A stretch of 64,000 nt of DNA from NCBI RefSeq assembly GCF_030499515.1, contig NZ_JASTWJ010000001.1:4568001-4632000 (forward strand), written 5' to 3'. A model generated the notes under the pieces. It was not told the origin of the DNA. It saw nothing but the letters and a program-made list of their open reading frames with translations, and did not search any database. Source of the DNA: Streptomyces sp. DT2A-34. GTDB lineage: Bacteria; Actinomycetota; Actinomycetes; Streptomycetales; Streptomycetaceae. Below, piece after piece: positions 45,516-54,825 of this stretch (position 1 is its first letter; the number at the start of each line of letters is the position of its first letter). Position numbers and translations under genes: made by a program.

Positions 45516-46692
45516 AGCCCCCCTCGACTTCCCCTTCTCCTGGCGCGGCGACCAGATACCCGCCGAGGTGGCGGAGTTGCGCGCCGCCACTCCCGTGCGT
45601 CGCGTCCGCACCATCGCCGGTGACGAGGCCTGGCTCGTGTCGTCGTACGACCTGTGCAAGCAGGTTCTCGAAGACCCGCGCTTCAGCCTGAAGGACACCT
45701 CGGCCCCGGGCGTGCCCCGCCAGTACGCGCTGACGATCCCGCCCGAGGTCGTCAACAACATGGGGAACATCACCGGCGCGGGACTGCGGAAGGCGGTGTT
45801 GAAGGCGCTGAACCCGAAGAGCCCGGGTCTCGCGGAGTGGATGGGCTCCTACGCCGCCGAACTCGTCGACGCGCTGATCCGCGAGGGCGCCCCGGCGGAC
45901 CTGCGCGGCGGCTTCGCCGACCCGTACTCGGCGGGCATGCACTGCCGCATCCTCGGCATCCCGCAGGCGGACGCGCCCAGGCTGATGCGGAGCCTGGACA
46001 TCGCGTTCATGAACTCGGCCTGCCCGGTCGCCGGGGCGCGGCTGAACTGGGACCGGGACATCGCGTACATGACGGAGCGGCTCGACGAGCCGGCGACCAC
46101 CGCCCTGATGGCCGAGCTGGCCGCCCTGCGCGCCGACCCCGACTACCGGCACCTCACCGACGAGATGCTCGCCACGGTGGGGGTGACGATGTTCGGCGCC
46201 GGTGTCATCTCCACCGCCGGCTTCCTGACCATGGCGCTGGTGTCGCTGATCCAGCACCCCGAGCTGCACGCCCGCCTCCTCGCCGACCGCACCCTGGTCC
46301 CGGCCGCCGTCGACGAGCTGCTGCGCATCAACCTGTCCATCGGCGACGGGCTGCCGAGGCTGGCGACCGAGGACGTACTCCTGGGAGATGTACAGGTCAA
46401 GGCGGGCGAGCTGGTCCTCGTCCTGGTCGAGGGCGCGAACTTCGACGCGGCCGCCTTCCCCGACCCGTACACCGTCGACCTCACCCGCGAGAACAGCACC
46501 GCCCACCTCTCCTTCGGCGGCGGCCGCCACTACTGCCCCGCGACCGCCCTCGGCCGCAAACACGCGGAGATCGCCCTGGAGACCCTGCTGGAGCGAATGC
46601 CCGGGCTGCGGCTCGCGGTGCCGATCGAGCAGCTGGTGTGGCGGACCGGGTTCATGAAACGGATCCCGGAGCGACTGCCGGTCCTGTGGTAG
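45505..46692 (+). CDS. CYP121-like cytochrome P450, predicted mycocyclosin synthase
   Basis: A 395-residue P450 very close to Mycobacterium tuberculosis CYP121A1 (396 residues, compared from memory). Shared blocks include [18 protein letters not shown], the I-helix [18 protein letters not shown] and the final IPERLPVLW. The haem-ligand cysteine is Cys344 in [17 protein letters not shown]121 couples the two tyrosine rings of cyclo(Tyr-Tyr) to give mycocyclosin. The I-helix alanine and serine and the active-site Phe and Trp are conserved. Near the C-terminus, positions equal to CYP121 Gln385-Arg386 are Met384-Lys385, which may alter substrate contacts. No ferredoxin gene is adjacent. Confidence 0.93.
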   Translation: MLTEAPLDFPFSWRGDQIPAEVAELRAATPVRRVRTIAGDEAWLVSSYDLCKQVLEDPRFSLKDTSAPGVPRQYALTIPPEVVNNMGNITGAGLRKAVLKALNPKSPGLAEWMGSYAAELVDALIREGAPADLRGGFADPYSAGMHCRILGIPQADAPRLMRSLDIAFMNSACPVAGARLNWDRDIAYMTERLDEPATTALMAELAALRADPDYRHLTDEMLATVGVTMFGAGVISTAGFLTMALVSLIQHPELHARLLADRTLVPAAVDELLRINLSIGDGLPRLATEDVLLGDVQVKAGELVLVLVEGANFDAAAFPDPYTVDLTRENSTAHLSFGGGRHYCPATALGRKHAEIALETLLERMPGLRLAVPIEQLVWRTGFMKRIPERLPVLW

Positions 46693-46782
46693 CAGCCTGA
46701 CAGCAGCCGATTTACCTGCTTATCGCCTGCCCACAGGCTCGGCGACCGGCCGTCTTTAAAGTTCAACCACTATGGTTCGCCT

Positions 46783-47493
46783 GTGCGCGTACTGCTGGTG
46801 GAAGACGACGAGCCGGTCGCCGAGTCGCTCCGGCGAGGACTGCTGCGTTACGGCTTCGACGTGGCCTGGGTCACCACGGGTGCCGCGGCGCTCGGCCACG
46901 CCGAGCCCTACGACGTCGTACTCCTCGATCTCGGCCTGCCCGACACCGACGGTCTCGACGTCTGCAAGGTGCTGCGCGAGCGCGGTGACGTGCCGATCAT
47001 CGTGATCAGCGCGCGCAGCGACGAGACGGACCGGGTGGTCGGGCTGGAGCTCGGCGCGGACGACTATGTGTCCAAGCCGTTCGGGGTCCGCGAGGTCATC
47101 GCGCGGATACGAGCGGTCATGCGCCGGATGCAGCCGCGCACCCCCGCCGCTGCCGCCGAGGCCGGCCCGGACCGTTACGGCCCCCGCCTGACCATCGACC
47201 GCAAGGCGGCCCGGGTCCGCCTGGACGGCGAGGAGGTCGCCCTCGCGCCCAAGGAGTACGACCTGCTGGCCTTCCTCACCGAGGAGCCCGGGGCGCTCAT
47301 GTCGCGCGAGCAGATCATGGAGGCGGTCTGGGACGCGAACTGGTTCGGCCCGACGAAGACCCTGGACGTCCATGTGGCGGCGCTGCGGCGCAAGCTCGCC
47401 GGGGCAATCACGATCGAGGCGGTGCGGGGGGTCGGGTTCCGGCTGGAGATCGACAAGAGCGACAAGAGCGACGGCGGTAGCGGCGCGTCATGA
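46783..47493 (+). CDS. OmpR-family response regulator
   Basis: A 236-residue regulator. The receiver domain has VEDDEPV, the phospho-acceptor Asp49 in VVLLDLGLPD, and Lys in YVSKPFG. The C-terminal winged helix is LAPKEYDLLAFLTEEPGALM and LDVHVAALRRKL. It overlaps the kinase gene by 4 bp (ATGA). A CACTAT box 11 bases before the GTG suggests a near-leaderless transcript. The operon follows the CDPS-P450 pair by 90 bp on the same strand; control of that pair is possible but unsupported. Confidence 0.92.
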   Translation: MRVLLVEDDEPVAESLRRGLLRYGFDVAWVTTGAAALGHAEPYDVVLLDLGLPDTDGLDVCKVLRERGDVPIIVISARSDETDRVVGLELGADDYVSKPFGVREVIARIRAVMRRMQPRTPAAAAEAGPDRYGPRLTIDRKAARVRLDGEEVALAPKEYDLLAFLTEEPGALMSREQIMEAVWDANWFGPTKTLDVHVAALRRKLAGAITIEAVRGVGFRLEIDKSDKSDGGSGAS

Positions 47494-48878
47494 TCCGTCA
47501 GCTCATCCGCAGTTACGTCGGGCTCGTCGCCGTCGCGATCGCGCTGTTCACCGTGCCGGTCGCCTTCACCCTCACGGACCAGCTGCGGGACGACACCGCG
47601 GACTCCGTCAAGCGTGAGGCCGACACCATGGCCCTGCTGCTCGGCAACGGGAACCCCCCGTCGTGCGCGGCCTTGGAGGAGATGGCCACGGCCTACACCC
47701 GGCAGACACCCGGCAAGGTCGAGGCGACCGCCCGCTGCGACACCGTCCTGCCGCTCCCGGACCAGGACGCGGCCCTGGCCAAGGCCCTGGAGACGGGCAA
47801 CCCGACGACCGACTGGGGCTCCTCCTTCATCTGGGGGCCGGAGCTGAAGATCACCGTTGCCGCTCGCGAGAGCAAGGAGGACCTCGACGGCCGCAACAGG
47901 GGCCCGGTCGTCGGTGCCGTACGGATCGTGTACGACACCGGCGGGCTCACCGAGCGCCTCTGGACCATCTGGGGCTTCCGCGCGGGCCTCGCGGTTGCCG
48001 TCCTGGCCGTCGCCGCCGTGATCGGCGCCGCGGCAGCCCGGCGTATCACCCGGCCGCTGCGCCAGCTCAACGACATGGCGAGCAAGTTCAGCGACGGCGA
48101 TCTGACCGCCCGCTCCCCCGTGACGGGCCCCCCGGAGACCCAGACACTGGCGCGCACCCTCAACCAGGGCGCGGAACGCCTGGACACGCTGGTCGCCGCC
48201 CAGCGCATCTTCGTGGCCGACGCCTCGCATCAACTCCGCACCCCTCTCACCGCGTTGCGGCTGTCGCTGGACAACATCGCGGACGGCGTGGACGACGACT
48301 TCGTCAGGGAGGACGTGGAGCAGGCCACGGCCGAGGTCGTCCGGATGAGCCGGCTGGTGAACGGCCTGCTGGTGCTGGCCCGGGCCGAGGCGAAGGTGTC
48401 GGCGGCCGAGCCGCTGGACCTGGGGGACATCGTGCGGGAGAGGCTGGACGTGTGGAGGCCGGCCGCCGACGAGCGCGGAGTCACCATCACGCTCGGGGGG
48501 AGTGCCGACGGCCGGCTGCTTGTGCTGACCAGCCCCGGTCATCTGGACCAGGTGCTGGACAACGTGCTCTCGAACGCCCTGGAGGTGTCACCGGACGGCG
48601 GCACGATCACGGTCCGGGTGGAGTCGAGGGGCGACGAGGTGGTGCTTTCGGTTCTCGACGAGGGCCCCGGCATGTCGGACACCGACAAGTCCCGGGCCTT
48701 CGACCGGTTCTGGCGCGGCAAGGGCCTGACCGGGAAGGCCGGTTCCGGCCTCGGCCTCGCCGTCGTCAAGCAGCTGGTGACGGACGACGGCGGGACCGTG
48801 GCCCTGCGGGACGCCCCCGGCGGCGGGCTGTGCGTGGAGATCCGCCTACGGGCGGCCGCACAGCGCACCGGCGGCTGA
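47490..48878 (+). CDS. Sensor histidine kinase
   Basis: A 462-residue kinase with two membrane segments (LVAVAIALFTVPVAFTLTDQ; AGLAVAVLAVAAVIGAAAA) around an extracytoplasmic sensor of about 130 residues containing two cysteines. A HAMP domain (RRITRPLRQLNDMASKFSDG), the phospho-acceptor His247 in DASHQLRTPLTALR and the ATPase boxes VLDNVLSNALEVS, DEGPGMS and GSGLGLAVVKQLV follow. It is the partner of the regulator immediately upstream. Confidence 0.93.
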   Translation: MIRQLIRSYVGLVAVAIALFTVPVAFTLTDQLRDDTADSVKREADTMALLLGNGNPPSCAALEEMATAYTRQTPGKVEATARCDTVLPLPDQDAALAKALETGNPTTDWGSSFIWGPELKITVAARESKEDLDGRNRGPVVGAVRIVYDTGGLTERLWTIWGFRAGLAVAVLAVAAVIGAAAARRITRPLRQLNDMASKFSDGDLTARSPVTGPPETQTLARTLNQGAERLDTLVAAQRIFVADASHQLRTPLTALRLSLDNIADGVDDDFVREDVEQATAEVVRMSRLVNGLLVLARAEAKVSAAEPLDLGDIVRERLDVWRPAADERGVTITLGGSADGRLLVLTSPGHLDQVLDNVLSNALEVSPDGGTITVRVESRGDEVVLSVLDEGPGMSDTDKSRAFDRFWRGKGLTGKAGSGLGLAVVKQLVTDDGGTVALRDAPGGGLCVEIRLRAAAQRTGG

Positions 48879-48881
48879 CGG

Positions 48882-49379
48882 TCACTTCTCGGGCATCGCC
48901 GAGGAGTGGTGGTTGACGATCAGCCACTTGCCGCCGATCTTCTCGTACGTGTACGTGTAGCGCGCCTCGACGACGCTCTTCTCGCCCGTGGCCTTGTCGG
49001 TGAGCGTGAACTCGTAGACGCCGGTGTCGATCGCGGAGTTGCTGTCGAGGACGTTGACGACCGTCTTGACCTTCTTGCCAACCGGCTTGCTCTGCAGGAA
49101 CTTGTCGAAGTAGTCGACGATCTCGGCGCGGTCGGTGCGGACGTTGTTGGACACGGTGGGCAGCAGCACCGCGTCGCTCGCGTAGAGGTCCGCGACCTTC
49201 TCCGAGTCGCCGGTCTGCAGCGCGGCGTTCCAGTCGTCGAACAGCGAGACGACCTGCGCCTTGGCGGGCTTGGCGTCCGCCTTCGGCCCGGCTACTGCGA
49301 CGCCGGCGGCGAAGGTGCCTGCGGCGACGAGGGCGGTGGCGGTGACAAGGGCGGCGCGTATGCGAGCCTTACGGGTCAT
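48882..49379 (-). CDS. Secreted SnoaL/SgcJ-like (NTF2 fold) protein
   Basis: A 165-residue protein with a signal peptide (RKARIRAALVTATALVAAGT, then AVAGPKADA). The mature part is an SgcJ/EcaC or CaMKII-association type NTF2-like domain: LFDDWNAALQTGDSEKVADL, YASDAVLLPTVSN and GGKWLIVNHHSSAMPE. GGAG lies six bases before the ATG. It converges on the kinase gene with only 3 bp between stops. Proteins of this fold bind small ligands; the function is unknown. Confidence 0.88.
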   Translation of the reverse strand: MTRKARIRAALVTATALVAAGTFAAGVAVAGPKADAKPAKAQVVSLFDDWNAALQTGDSEKVADLYASDAVLLPTVSNNVRTDRAEIVDYFDKFLQSKPVGKKVKTVVNVLDSNSAIDTGVYEFTLTDKATGEKSVVEARYTYTYEKIGGKWLIVNHHSSAMPEK

Positions 49380-49595
49380 CTCAACTCCAAGGCGAGTCAG
49401 GGGGGTGTTTCCCTCCGCGTTCTCTGCGGTGGAAGTGACTCCAGACTCGCTTGCCGCCGGTTAGGGGCCGTGCAGCGGACGTACAGCCCCGGGACAAGGC
49501 GTTTCCAATTCACTTCCCGTATCGGCGCGATCACCCGTGCACAGCGGGACTCGGCCATTGATCACGTGCCGTCGGCCAGAGGAGGATACCGGCCC

Positions 49596-50203
49596 GTGAC
49601 GGGCGGATGGACGGGCGACGTACTGCTGGCGGGGATCGTACTGCTCGGTTCGTCCGTGCAGTGGCTCACCGGCACCGGCCGAGGGCGTACGCGTCGCCAA
49701 CTGCGCCGCCGGGGCGATCTGTCTGGTGGGGATGGCGGGCGGTTGGCGACGCGTACGCCCGGCCGCGATGGTCCCGCTGCGCGTGGTGGCGGCGTGCACG
49801 GTGCCCGCGGCACCTGGTGGCTCGTCAACTCCCCGAGCCCTGGCTGCTGTTGGCCATGGGCGGCCTGGTCACGGCAGCCGTGCTGCTGGTCATGCGGGGC
49901 GTTCGGATATCGGCCCTGCACGGCACCCGGGGAGCGATCGCGGCCGGGGCGGCGGGCGGCTTCATGAACTCGGCGGCGATGGTCGTGAACGCGTTCTCCG
50001 TGGCGTCGAACGGGGGGGCCGGGGCTGAGCCGGGACGCAGTGGGTTCTCATGGTCCTGGCGATGGGGGGCGGGCGGGCTGATCGGCAGGCGGCTCGCCTC
50101 CCGGACACCTGAGAAGCGAGCCCGGCCGCTCGTGCTGTTGCTCGCCCTGACGGGTGGGGTGACGGCCGTGGGGAAGGGGCTGTGGGGGCTGTGGGGGCTG
50201 TGA
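49596..50203 (+). pseudogene. Decayed TSUP (TauE/SafE) family permease
   Basis: Pieces of one membrane protein occur in different frames. DVLLAGIVLLGSSVQWLTGT follows GTG 49596, which has AGGAGG upstream. Next comes AICLVGMAGGWRRVRPAAMV, then LPEPWLLLAMGGLVTAAVLL and RGAIAAGAAGGFMNSAA, then VVNAFSVASN and GAGGLIGRRLASRTPEKRAR to the stop. The block usually following GGFMNSAA in this family is missing, and frames change near 49675 and 49830. At least two frameshifts and one internal deletion have destroyed it. Confidence 0.75.
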
Positions 50204-50303
50204 TCAGTCCAACCGTCGTGCCCGACGAAGTGCTGAGCCGGTGCGAGCACGCCGTCGGCACGCACGAGTTCGTAGTTGCCGGCCGATGAACAGACCTGTC
50301 CTC

Positions 50304-51084
50304 TCAGGCAGGTTGACCATGCTCGGCGGCGGAGCCTACGGCGGCGATCGAACGGTCCCCGGAGGCGGTGACGGGCCCGTTCGCCGGCCGCGTGGGGGCG
50401 GCGGGCAGCGTGGGCGGCGGCGCGGTCGACACCCCGTCCCCCGTCGAAACCGCACCGATGCTGCCGCCCCCGGCAACCGAACGCGTACCGCTCGCGGTCA
50501 CGGCGGCCGTGGACGTCGGCACCGGCCCGAGGAGGCCGTGGAGCGTCACCGCCGTCAGCCCCGCCGCTCCCCCGGCCGCGCCCGCCCAGGCATCCGCGGC
50601 GTCGACGGCCAACCCCAGGGCACCCGCCACGCAGAGCCCGACTCCCGTGAAACCGCACCGATGCTGCCGCCCCCGGCAACCGAACGCGTACCGCTCGCGG
50701 TCACGGCGGCCGTGGACGTCGGCACCGGCCCGAGGAGGCCGTGGAGCGTCACCGCCGTCAGCCCCGCCGCTCCCCCGGCCGCGCCCGCCCAGGCATCCGC
50801 GGCGTCGACGGCCAACCCCAGGGCACCCGCCACGCAGAGCCCGACTCCCGTGAAACCGCACCGATGCTGCCGCCCCCGGCAACCGAACGCGTACCGCTCG
50901 CGGTCACGGCGGCCGTGGGCGTCGGCACCGGCCCGAGGAGGGCGTGGAGCGTCACCGCCGTCAGCCCCGCCGCTCCCCCGGCCGCGCCCGCCCAGGCATC
51001 CGCGGCGTCGACGGCCAACCCCAGGGCACCCGCCACGCAGAGCCCGACTCCCGTCCACGCCAATGCCTTTGACCGACTCGCCAT
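50304..51084 (-). pseudogene. Small membrane-protein gene broken by a 203-bp tandem triplication
   Basis: The start MASRSKALAWTGVGLCVAGA (ATG 51084) leads into a hydrophobic stretch, ALGLAVDAADAWAGAAGGAA, and LTAVTLHALLGPVP. The sequence then re-enters the same region twice, each time out of frame. The proper C-terminus (VSTAPPPTLPAAPTRPANGP to the TGA at 50304) is reached only in the frame of the last copy. Removing exactly two 203-bp units would restore a 124-residue protein. The family is not recognised. It lies 45 bp after the XRE gene and probably was in its operon. Confidence 0.75.
50446..51054. repeat. Three 203-bp tandem units
   Basis: Units are 50446-50648, 50649-50851 and 50852-51054. 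The first two are identical as far as read. The third differs at a few bases (GTGGGCGTCGG for GTGGACGTCGG and GAGGGCGTGG for GAGGCCGTGG). The unit length is not a multiple of three, so each junction shifts the frame. Confidence 0.95.
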
Positions 51085-51128
51085 ACGTTCGTCATGGAGG
51101 AGTCCGGTGACCGGGGCCGGGAACCGGG

Positions 51129-51377
51129 TCACCGACGCCGTACGCGTGCGGCACGCGGCCCCGGGAGGCGGGTTCCGAGCGCACGCGCGTATGCGCGCAT
51201 GGTCTCCAGGTCGTGGATCTCGCCTCCCTCCATCTGCGATATCCACGTCGGGAAGAGGGCCGCGGCGTCGGCCGCCTGCCCCCGTGTGAGGCCCTGTTCC
51301 TCACGGACCTCCCGCAGCCGGCGCCCCAGCGCGTACGCCTGCGGGGCGGACAGGGCGCCCCGGAAACCGCGTATCAC
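51129..51377 (-). CDS. Short XRE-type helix-turn-helix regulator
   Basis: An 82-residue protein: ALGRRLREVREEQGLTRGQA, then AALFPTWISQMEGGEIHDLE, a clear HTH_31-type domain with a basic tail. GTG 51377 overlaps the stop of the SsgA-like gene (GTGA), so the two are coupled. The longer frame upstream belongs to the SsgA-like gene's shadow. Confidence 0.85.
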   Translation of the reverse strand: MIRGFRGALSAPQAYALGRRLREVREEQGLTRGQAADAAALFPTWISQMEGGEIHDLETMRAYARALGTRLPGPRAARVRRR

Positions 51378-51790
51378 ACCCGCCCCCGGAACAGCGCCAC
51401 CAGACCCTGGTCCAGCTCGGCCCCCACGGTCTCCTCGCCCGGCGCGATCACGGTGAAGGTGCGGGCCAGGAAGCGAAACAGGTCCGCCGAGCCGAAGCGG
51501 AGCACCGCCGTGCCCTCCGGCACGTGGAACTCCACATACGTGTGGGACGACCCGCACGGCCGGACACGGACGCGGCCGACCCCAGCCCGGGCGCGCAGGC
51601 CCTCGCTCAGCAGTACGCGGGCGAACGTCCACGTCGTGACCTCGCCGTCGAGCGTGACATGCGGCGGGAAGTCGATGTGCACCGCCAGCGGGTCGGCGGA
51701 GGTGTAGCGGAGGGTCGCGGGTATCGCGATCTCCTGGTCCGCGGCCGTGATCAGACGGGCGCCGGTCGGCTGCTCAAGGGTGACGTGCAT
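51374..51790 (-). CDS. SsgA-like (SALP) sporulation/cell-division protein
   Basis: A 138-residue protein with the SsgA family pattern: IPATLRYTSADPLAVHIDFP, TWTFARVLLSEGLRA, VRVRPCGSSHTYVEFHVPEG and LRFGSADLFRFLARTFTVIA. SsgA-like proteins are confined to sporulating actinobacteria and direct septum formation and spore-wall assembly. GGAG is eight bases upstream of ATG 51790. Coupling to an XRE regulator is a less common setting. Confidence 0.9.
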   Translation of the reverse strand: MHVTLEQPTGARLITAADQEIAIPATLRYTSADPLAVHIDFPPHVTLDGEVTTWTFARVLLSEGLRARAGVGRVRVRPCGSSHTYVEFHVPEGTAVLRFGSADLFRFLARTFTVIAPGEETVGAELDQGLVALFRGRV

Positions 51791-51923
51791 GGTGGGGCTC
51801 CGATTCAGGCGGGGCAACCGGCCGGGGGTGACCGTTGTGCCTGAGAGACCGCCCGAGGGCCCCATGCATTACGCCGCTTCAGAAGCCCTTTTTCGTAACG
51901 TGCGTCACACCAGCCCTCGGCCG

Positions 51924-52586
51924 CTACTGTGCGGGCCGCAGCCCCAGCGGCTCGCCGATCTCCTGCTCCATGACCCTGCCGGCCTCGAACTCCAGCGTCT
52001 CGTCGCCCATCATGCCCTGGTCCGTGTCCAGGCCGTCCAGCTCCTCCAGGGGCTGGTTCAGGCGGACGTGGGCCAGGACCGAGTGCAGGGCGCGCAGGGT
52101 CGCCGACGCCGTCGTGCCCCAGTTGGAGAAGTAGGAGAACTGCCACCACCACAGGGCCTCCGCGGTGCGGCCCGCGCGGTAGTGGGCCATGCCGTGGCGC
52201 AGGTCGGTGATGACGTCGGCCAGGTCGTCGGAGATGCGGGCCGGGACCGGGGCCTTGCGGGGCTCGTAGGGGTCGAAGACCTCCGAGTAGACGTCGATCG
52301 GGTCCAGCAGGCGGGCGAGGTTCTCGCGGAGTTCGTCGACGTCCGGCTCGGGGCCCAGGTCGGGCTCGTAGCGCTCCTCGGGGACGATGTCCTCGTGGGC
52401 GCCCAAACGGCCGCCGGCCAGGAGGAGTTGGGAGACCTCCAGGAGGAGGAAGGGCACGGTCGAACCCGGCTCGTCGCCCTTCGCGACCTCCGTGACGGCG
52501 ACGAGGAAGCTCTCGATCTGGTCCGAGATCTGGACCGCGAAGTCGTCCGGGTCGTGCTCGGTCGCGTGCAGCGTGGCGTCAGACAT
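51924..52586 (-). CDS. DUF5063 protein
   Basis: A 220-residue acidic protein: [35 protein letters not shown], and the Trp-rich [20 protein letters not shown] that marks DUF5063. It overlaps the recR stop by 8 bp and is conserved directly after recR in Streptomyces. The function is unknown; the coupling hints at recombination or replication-linked work. Confidence 0.85.
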   Translation of the reverse strand: MSDATLHATEHDPDDFAVQISDQIESFLVAVTEVAKGDEPGSTVPFLLLEVSQLLLAGGRLGAHEDIVPEERYEPDLGPEPDVDELRENLARLLDPIDVYSEVFDPYEPRKAPVPARISDDLADVITDLRHGMAHYRAGRTAEALWWWQFSYFSNWGTTASATLRALHSVLAHVRLNQPLEELDGLDTDQGMMGDETLEFEAGRVMEQEIGEPLGLRPAQ

Positions 52587-53178
52587 CTAGGAGTCGTCTC
52601 CCCTCGAAGGCGCGGCCGAGGGTGACCTCGTCCGCGTATTCCAGGTCGCCACCCACCGGGAGGCCGCTGGCCAGGCGGGTGACCTTCAGGCCCATGGGCT
52701 TGATCATGCGCGCGAGGTACGTGGCCGTGGCCTCGCCCTCGAGATTCGGATCCGTGGCCAGGATCAGTTCCGTGACCGTCCCGTCGGCCAACCTCGCGAG
52801 AAGTTCCCGTATACGCAGGTCGTCCGGTCCGACACCCTCGATCGGGCTGATCGCGCCGCCGAGGACGTGGTAGCGGCCGCGGAACTCTCGGGTCCGCTCG
52901 ATCGCCACGACGTCCTTCGGCTCCTCGACCACGCAGATCACCGCCGGGTCACGGCGCGTGTCCCGGCAGATGTTGCACAGCTCCTCCTGCGCGACGTTCC
53001 CGCATGTCGCGCAGAAGCGGACCTTCGCCTTGACCTCCAGCAGGGCCTGGGCCAGGCGCCGTACGTCCGTCGGCTCCGCCTGCAGGATGTGGAAGGCGAT
53101 CCGCTGCGCGCTCTTGGGACCGACGCCGGGCAACCGCCCCAACTCGTCGATGAGGTCCTGGACCACGCCTTCGTACAA
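52579..53178 (-). CDS. recR: Recombination mediator RecR
   Basis: A 199-residue RecR. The helix-hairpin-helix [20 protein letters not shown], the C4 zinc finger ([18 protein letters not shown]) and the TOPRIM domain with [13 protein letters not shown] and [18 protein letters not shown] are all intact. RecR loads RecA at gaps together with RecO/RecF. The start is TTG 53178, immediately before [10 protein letters not shown]. Confidence 0.96.
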   Translation of the reverse strand: MYEGVVQDLIDELGRLPGVGPKSAQRIAFHILQAEPTDVRRLAQALLEVKAKVRFCATCGNVAQEELCNICRDTRRDPAVICVVEEPKDVVAIERTREFRGRYHVLGGAISPIEGVGPDDLRIRELLARLADGTVTELILATDPNLEGEATATYLARMIKPMGLKVTRLASGLPVGGDLEYADEVTLGRAFEGRRLLDV

Positions 53179-53270
53179 CGGACTGCCGTCCTTCCTGGGG
53201 TTCCTTACGGTACGTACCGTAGTTGGCCGCGGCCCGTCTTAGAAAGGCAAGCCGTAGAACGACGGCAACG

Positions 53271-53615
53271 TCAGAAGGGCAGGCCGGGGATACCGCTGCC
53301 GCCGCCCAGGCCCTGGGCCAGCGGGCCCAGCTTCTGCTGCTGGAGGTTCTGCGCGTTCTCGTTGGCCGCCTGTACGGCCGCTACGACCAGGTCGGCGAGG
53401 GTCTCGGTGTCTTCCGGGTCCACCGCCTTCGGGTCGATCCTGAGCGCCCTGAGTTCGCCGGAGCCCGTCACGGTGGCCTTCACCAGGCCGCCGCCCGCCT
53501 GACCCTCGACCTCCGTCTGCGCCAGTTCCTCCTGCGCCCTCGCCAGGTCCTGCTGCATCTTCTGGGCCTGCTGGAGCAGCTGCTGCATGTTGGGCTGGCC
53601 ACCACCGGGGATCAC
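53271..53615 (-). CDS. YbaB/EbfC nucleoid-associated protein
   Basis: A 114-residue protein: [40 protein letters not shown] and [20 protein letters not shown] are typical YbaB/EbfC blocks. It binds DNA as a dimer. The gene precedes recR by 92 bp, the standard order. The GTG start is 53615. Confidence 0.94.
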   Translation of the reverse strand: MIPGGGQPNMQQLLQQAQKMQQDLARAQEELAQTEVEGQAGGGLVKATVTGSGELRALRIDPKAVDPEDTETLADLVVAAVQAANENAQNLQQQKLGPLAQGLGGGSGIPGLPF

Positions 53616-53947
53616 GATCAGCTCCTTGCGTCTCTACGGGGCTCTGTACGGGGTTCCCCGTACGGGGTTCCCCGCTCGGCTTTCGCGTTCAGCACGAGCC
53701 TACGTGGTCGGCGCAGCCGTCGCCCCAGCACTCTTTCGAGTGAGAGGAACTGGAGTCCGATACCTGATCAAGACCCTCTTCCGGGCGGAAAAGAGGCGAA
53801 AGGCATCTCTTCGACACTCATGGGGCGCTAGGAAGGATTCGGCGCGTCAGCCTCAGGTGCTGCGTGACGTTCCGTGCACTGCGGGGGGTCCTTTCCACGT
53901 CGCAGGCCGTACGTGATGTCACGCACCGTGACAGTAGGGAGTGCCGA
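53616..53947. other. Divergent region between ybaB and the SLATT gene
   Basis: No gene. A perfect inverted repeat TGTCACG-CAC-CGTGACA at 53917-53933 lies 14 bp before the SLATT start and would suit an operator. A direct repeat TACGGGGTTCCCCG occurs twice at about 53646-53673. Confidence 0.55.
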
Positions 53948-54709
53948 GTGGGTCAGCCGGAGATGCAGCCCGAGAGGTCGTCTCAGCACGGGCGGAGCGT
54001 CGGGGGCGGCGATGGGGCGGCCGGGATCCGGCCGGGCGATCTGAGGGGGCGGGCGTTTCCGCTCGGGGACTGGGGTGAGCCGGCCGTGCGGTTGCACGAG
54101 TTGTACCGGTGGGTGGAGCGGGGGGCGCTGGACACGGCCGCGTGGTATCTAGCGGATCGGGTGTGGAAGCGGCGGGGGGCCTGGGCGTTGCGGGGTGGGG
54201 CGGCGTCGGGGGCGGTCGTGGGGGCCGCGCTGCCTCTGCTGGATCTGACGGGGGTCGCGAGCGGGGTGGCGCCGTGGGGGTATCTGGCGTTGCTGCTGGC
54301 GGTGGCGTGTGTGGCGGTCGATCGGTTCTTCGGGGTGACGTCCGGGTGGATAAGGGACGTCGCCACGGCTCAGGCGGTGCAGCGGCGGCTTCAGGTGTTG
54401 CAGTTCGACTGGGCGACGGAGAGTGTGCGGGAGGTTCTGGGGCCGGCCGAGGGGACGGCGAGCGAGGCGGCGGAGCGGTGTCTGGGGGTGCTGCGGCGGT
54501 TCTCGGAGGACGTGAGCGAGCTGGTGCGGGCGGAGACTGCGGACTGGATGGTGGAGTTCCGGACGGGGTCGGCGCCTTTGGGGATTCAGTCGGCTGTGGC
54601 CGGTGGGGCTCGGCAGGATGTGGGGGTGGGGCAGGGGCGGCTTTCTGTGCCGCCGGGGAATGGGGCTCGGCCGAACATGCCTCGGCAGCGGCCGCCTGAG
54701 CCTCGGTAG
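53948..54709 (+). CDS. SLATT-domain membrane protein
   Basis: A 253-residue protein. GTG 53948 has AGGGAG seven bases upstream. LHELYRWVERGALDTAAWYL, ADRVWKRRGAWALRGGAASG and two close membrane helices (GAVVGAALPLLDLTGVAS; GYLALLLAVACVAVDRF) followed by TAQAVQRRLQVLQFDWATE form a SLATT domain, a two-TM module linked to nucleotide-signal conflict systems. Here it stands alone, without a visible nucleotidyltransferase partner. The C-terminal 40 residues are low-complexity. Confidence 0.82.
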   Translation: MGQPEMQPERSSQHGRSVGGGDGAAGIRPGDLRGRAFPLGDWGEPAVRLHELYRWVERGALDTAAWYLADRVWKRRGAWALRGGAASGAVVGAALPLLDLTGVASGVAPWGYLALLLAVACVAVDRFFGVTSGWIRDVATAQAVQRRLQVLQFDWATESVREVLGPAEGTASEAAERCLGVLRRFSEDVSELVRAETADWMVEFRTGSAPLGIQSAVAGGARQDVGVGQGRLSVPPGNGARPNMPRQRPPEPR

Positions 54710-54730
54710 GGGCCCGCGGCGGAGCCGAGG

Positions 54731-54770
54731 CCCTGAACGGGCCTCGTCCTCAAACGCCGGACGGGCTGGA
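54731..54770. repeat. Dispersed Streptomyces intergenic repeat, copy 2
   Basis: Matches the copy at 36421-36460 with one difference (CAAACG for CGAACG). It lies between the stop of the SLATT gene and the convergent kinase gene. Confidence 0.85.
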
Positions 54771-54825
54771 ATGCCTGGACCGGCGCCGAGAGGTCAAGCC
54801 CTCTGCGGGCGAAGCCACCGCGTTG

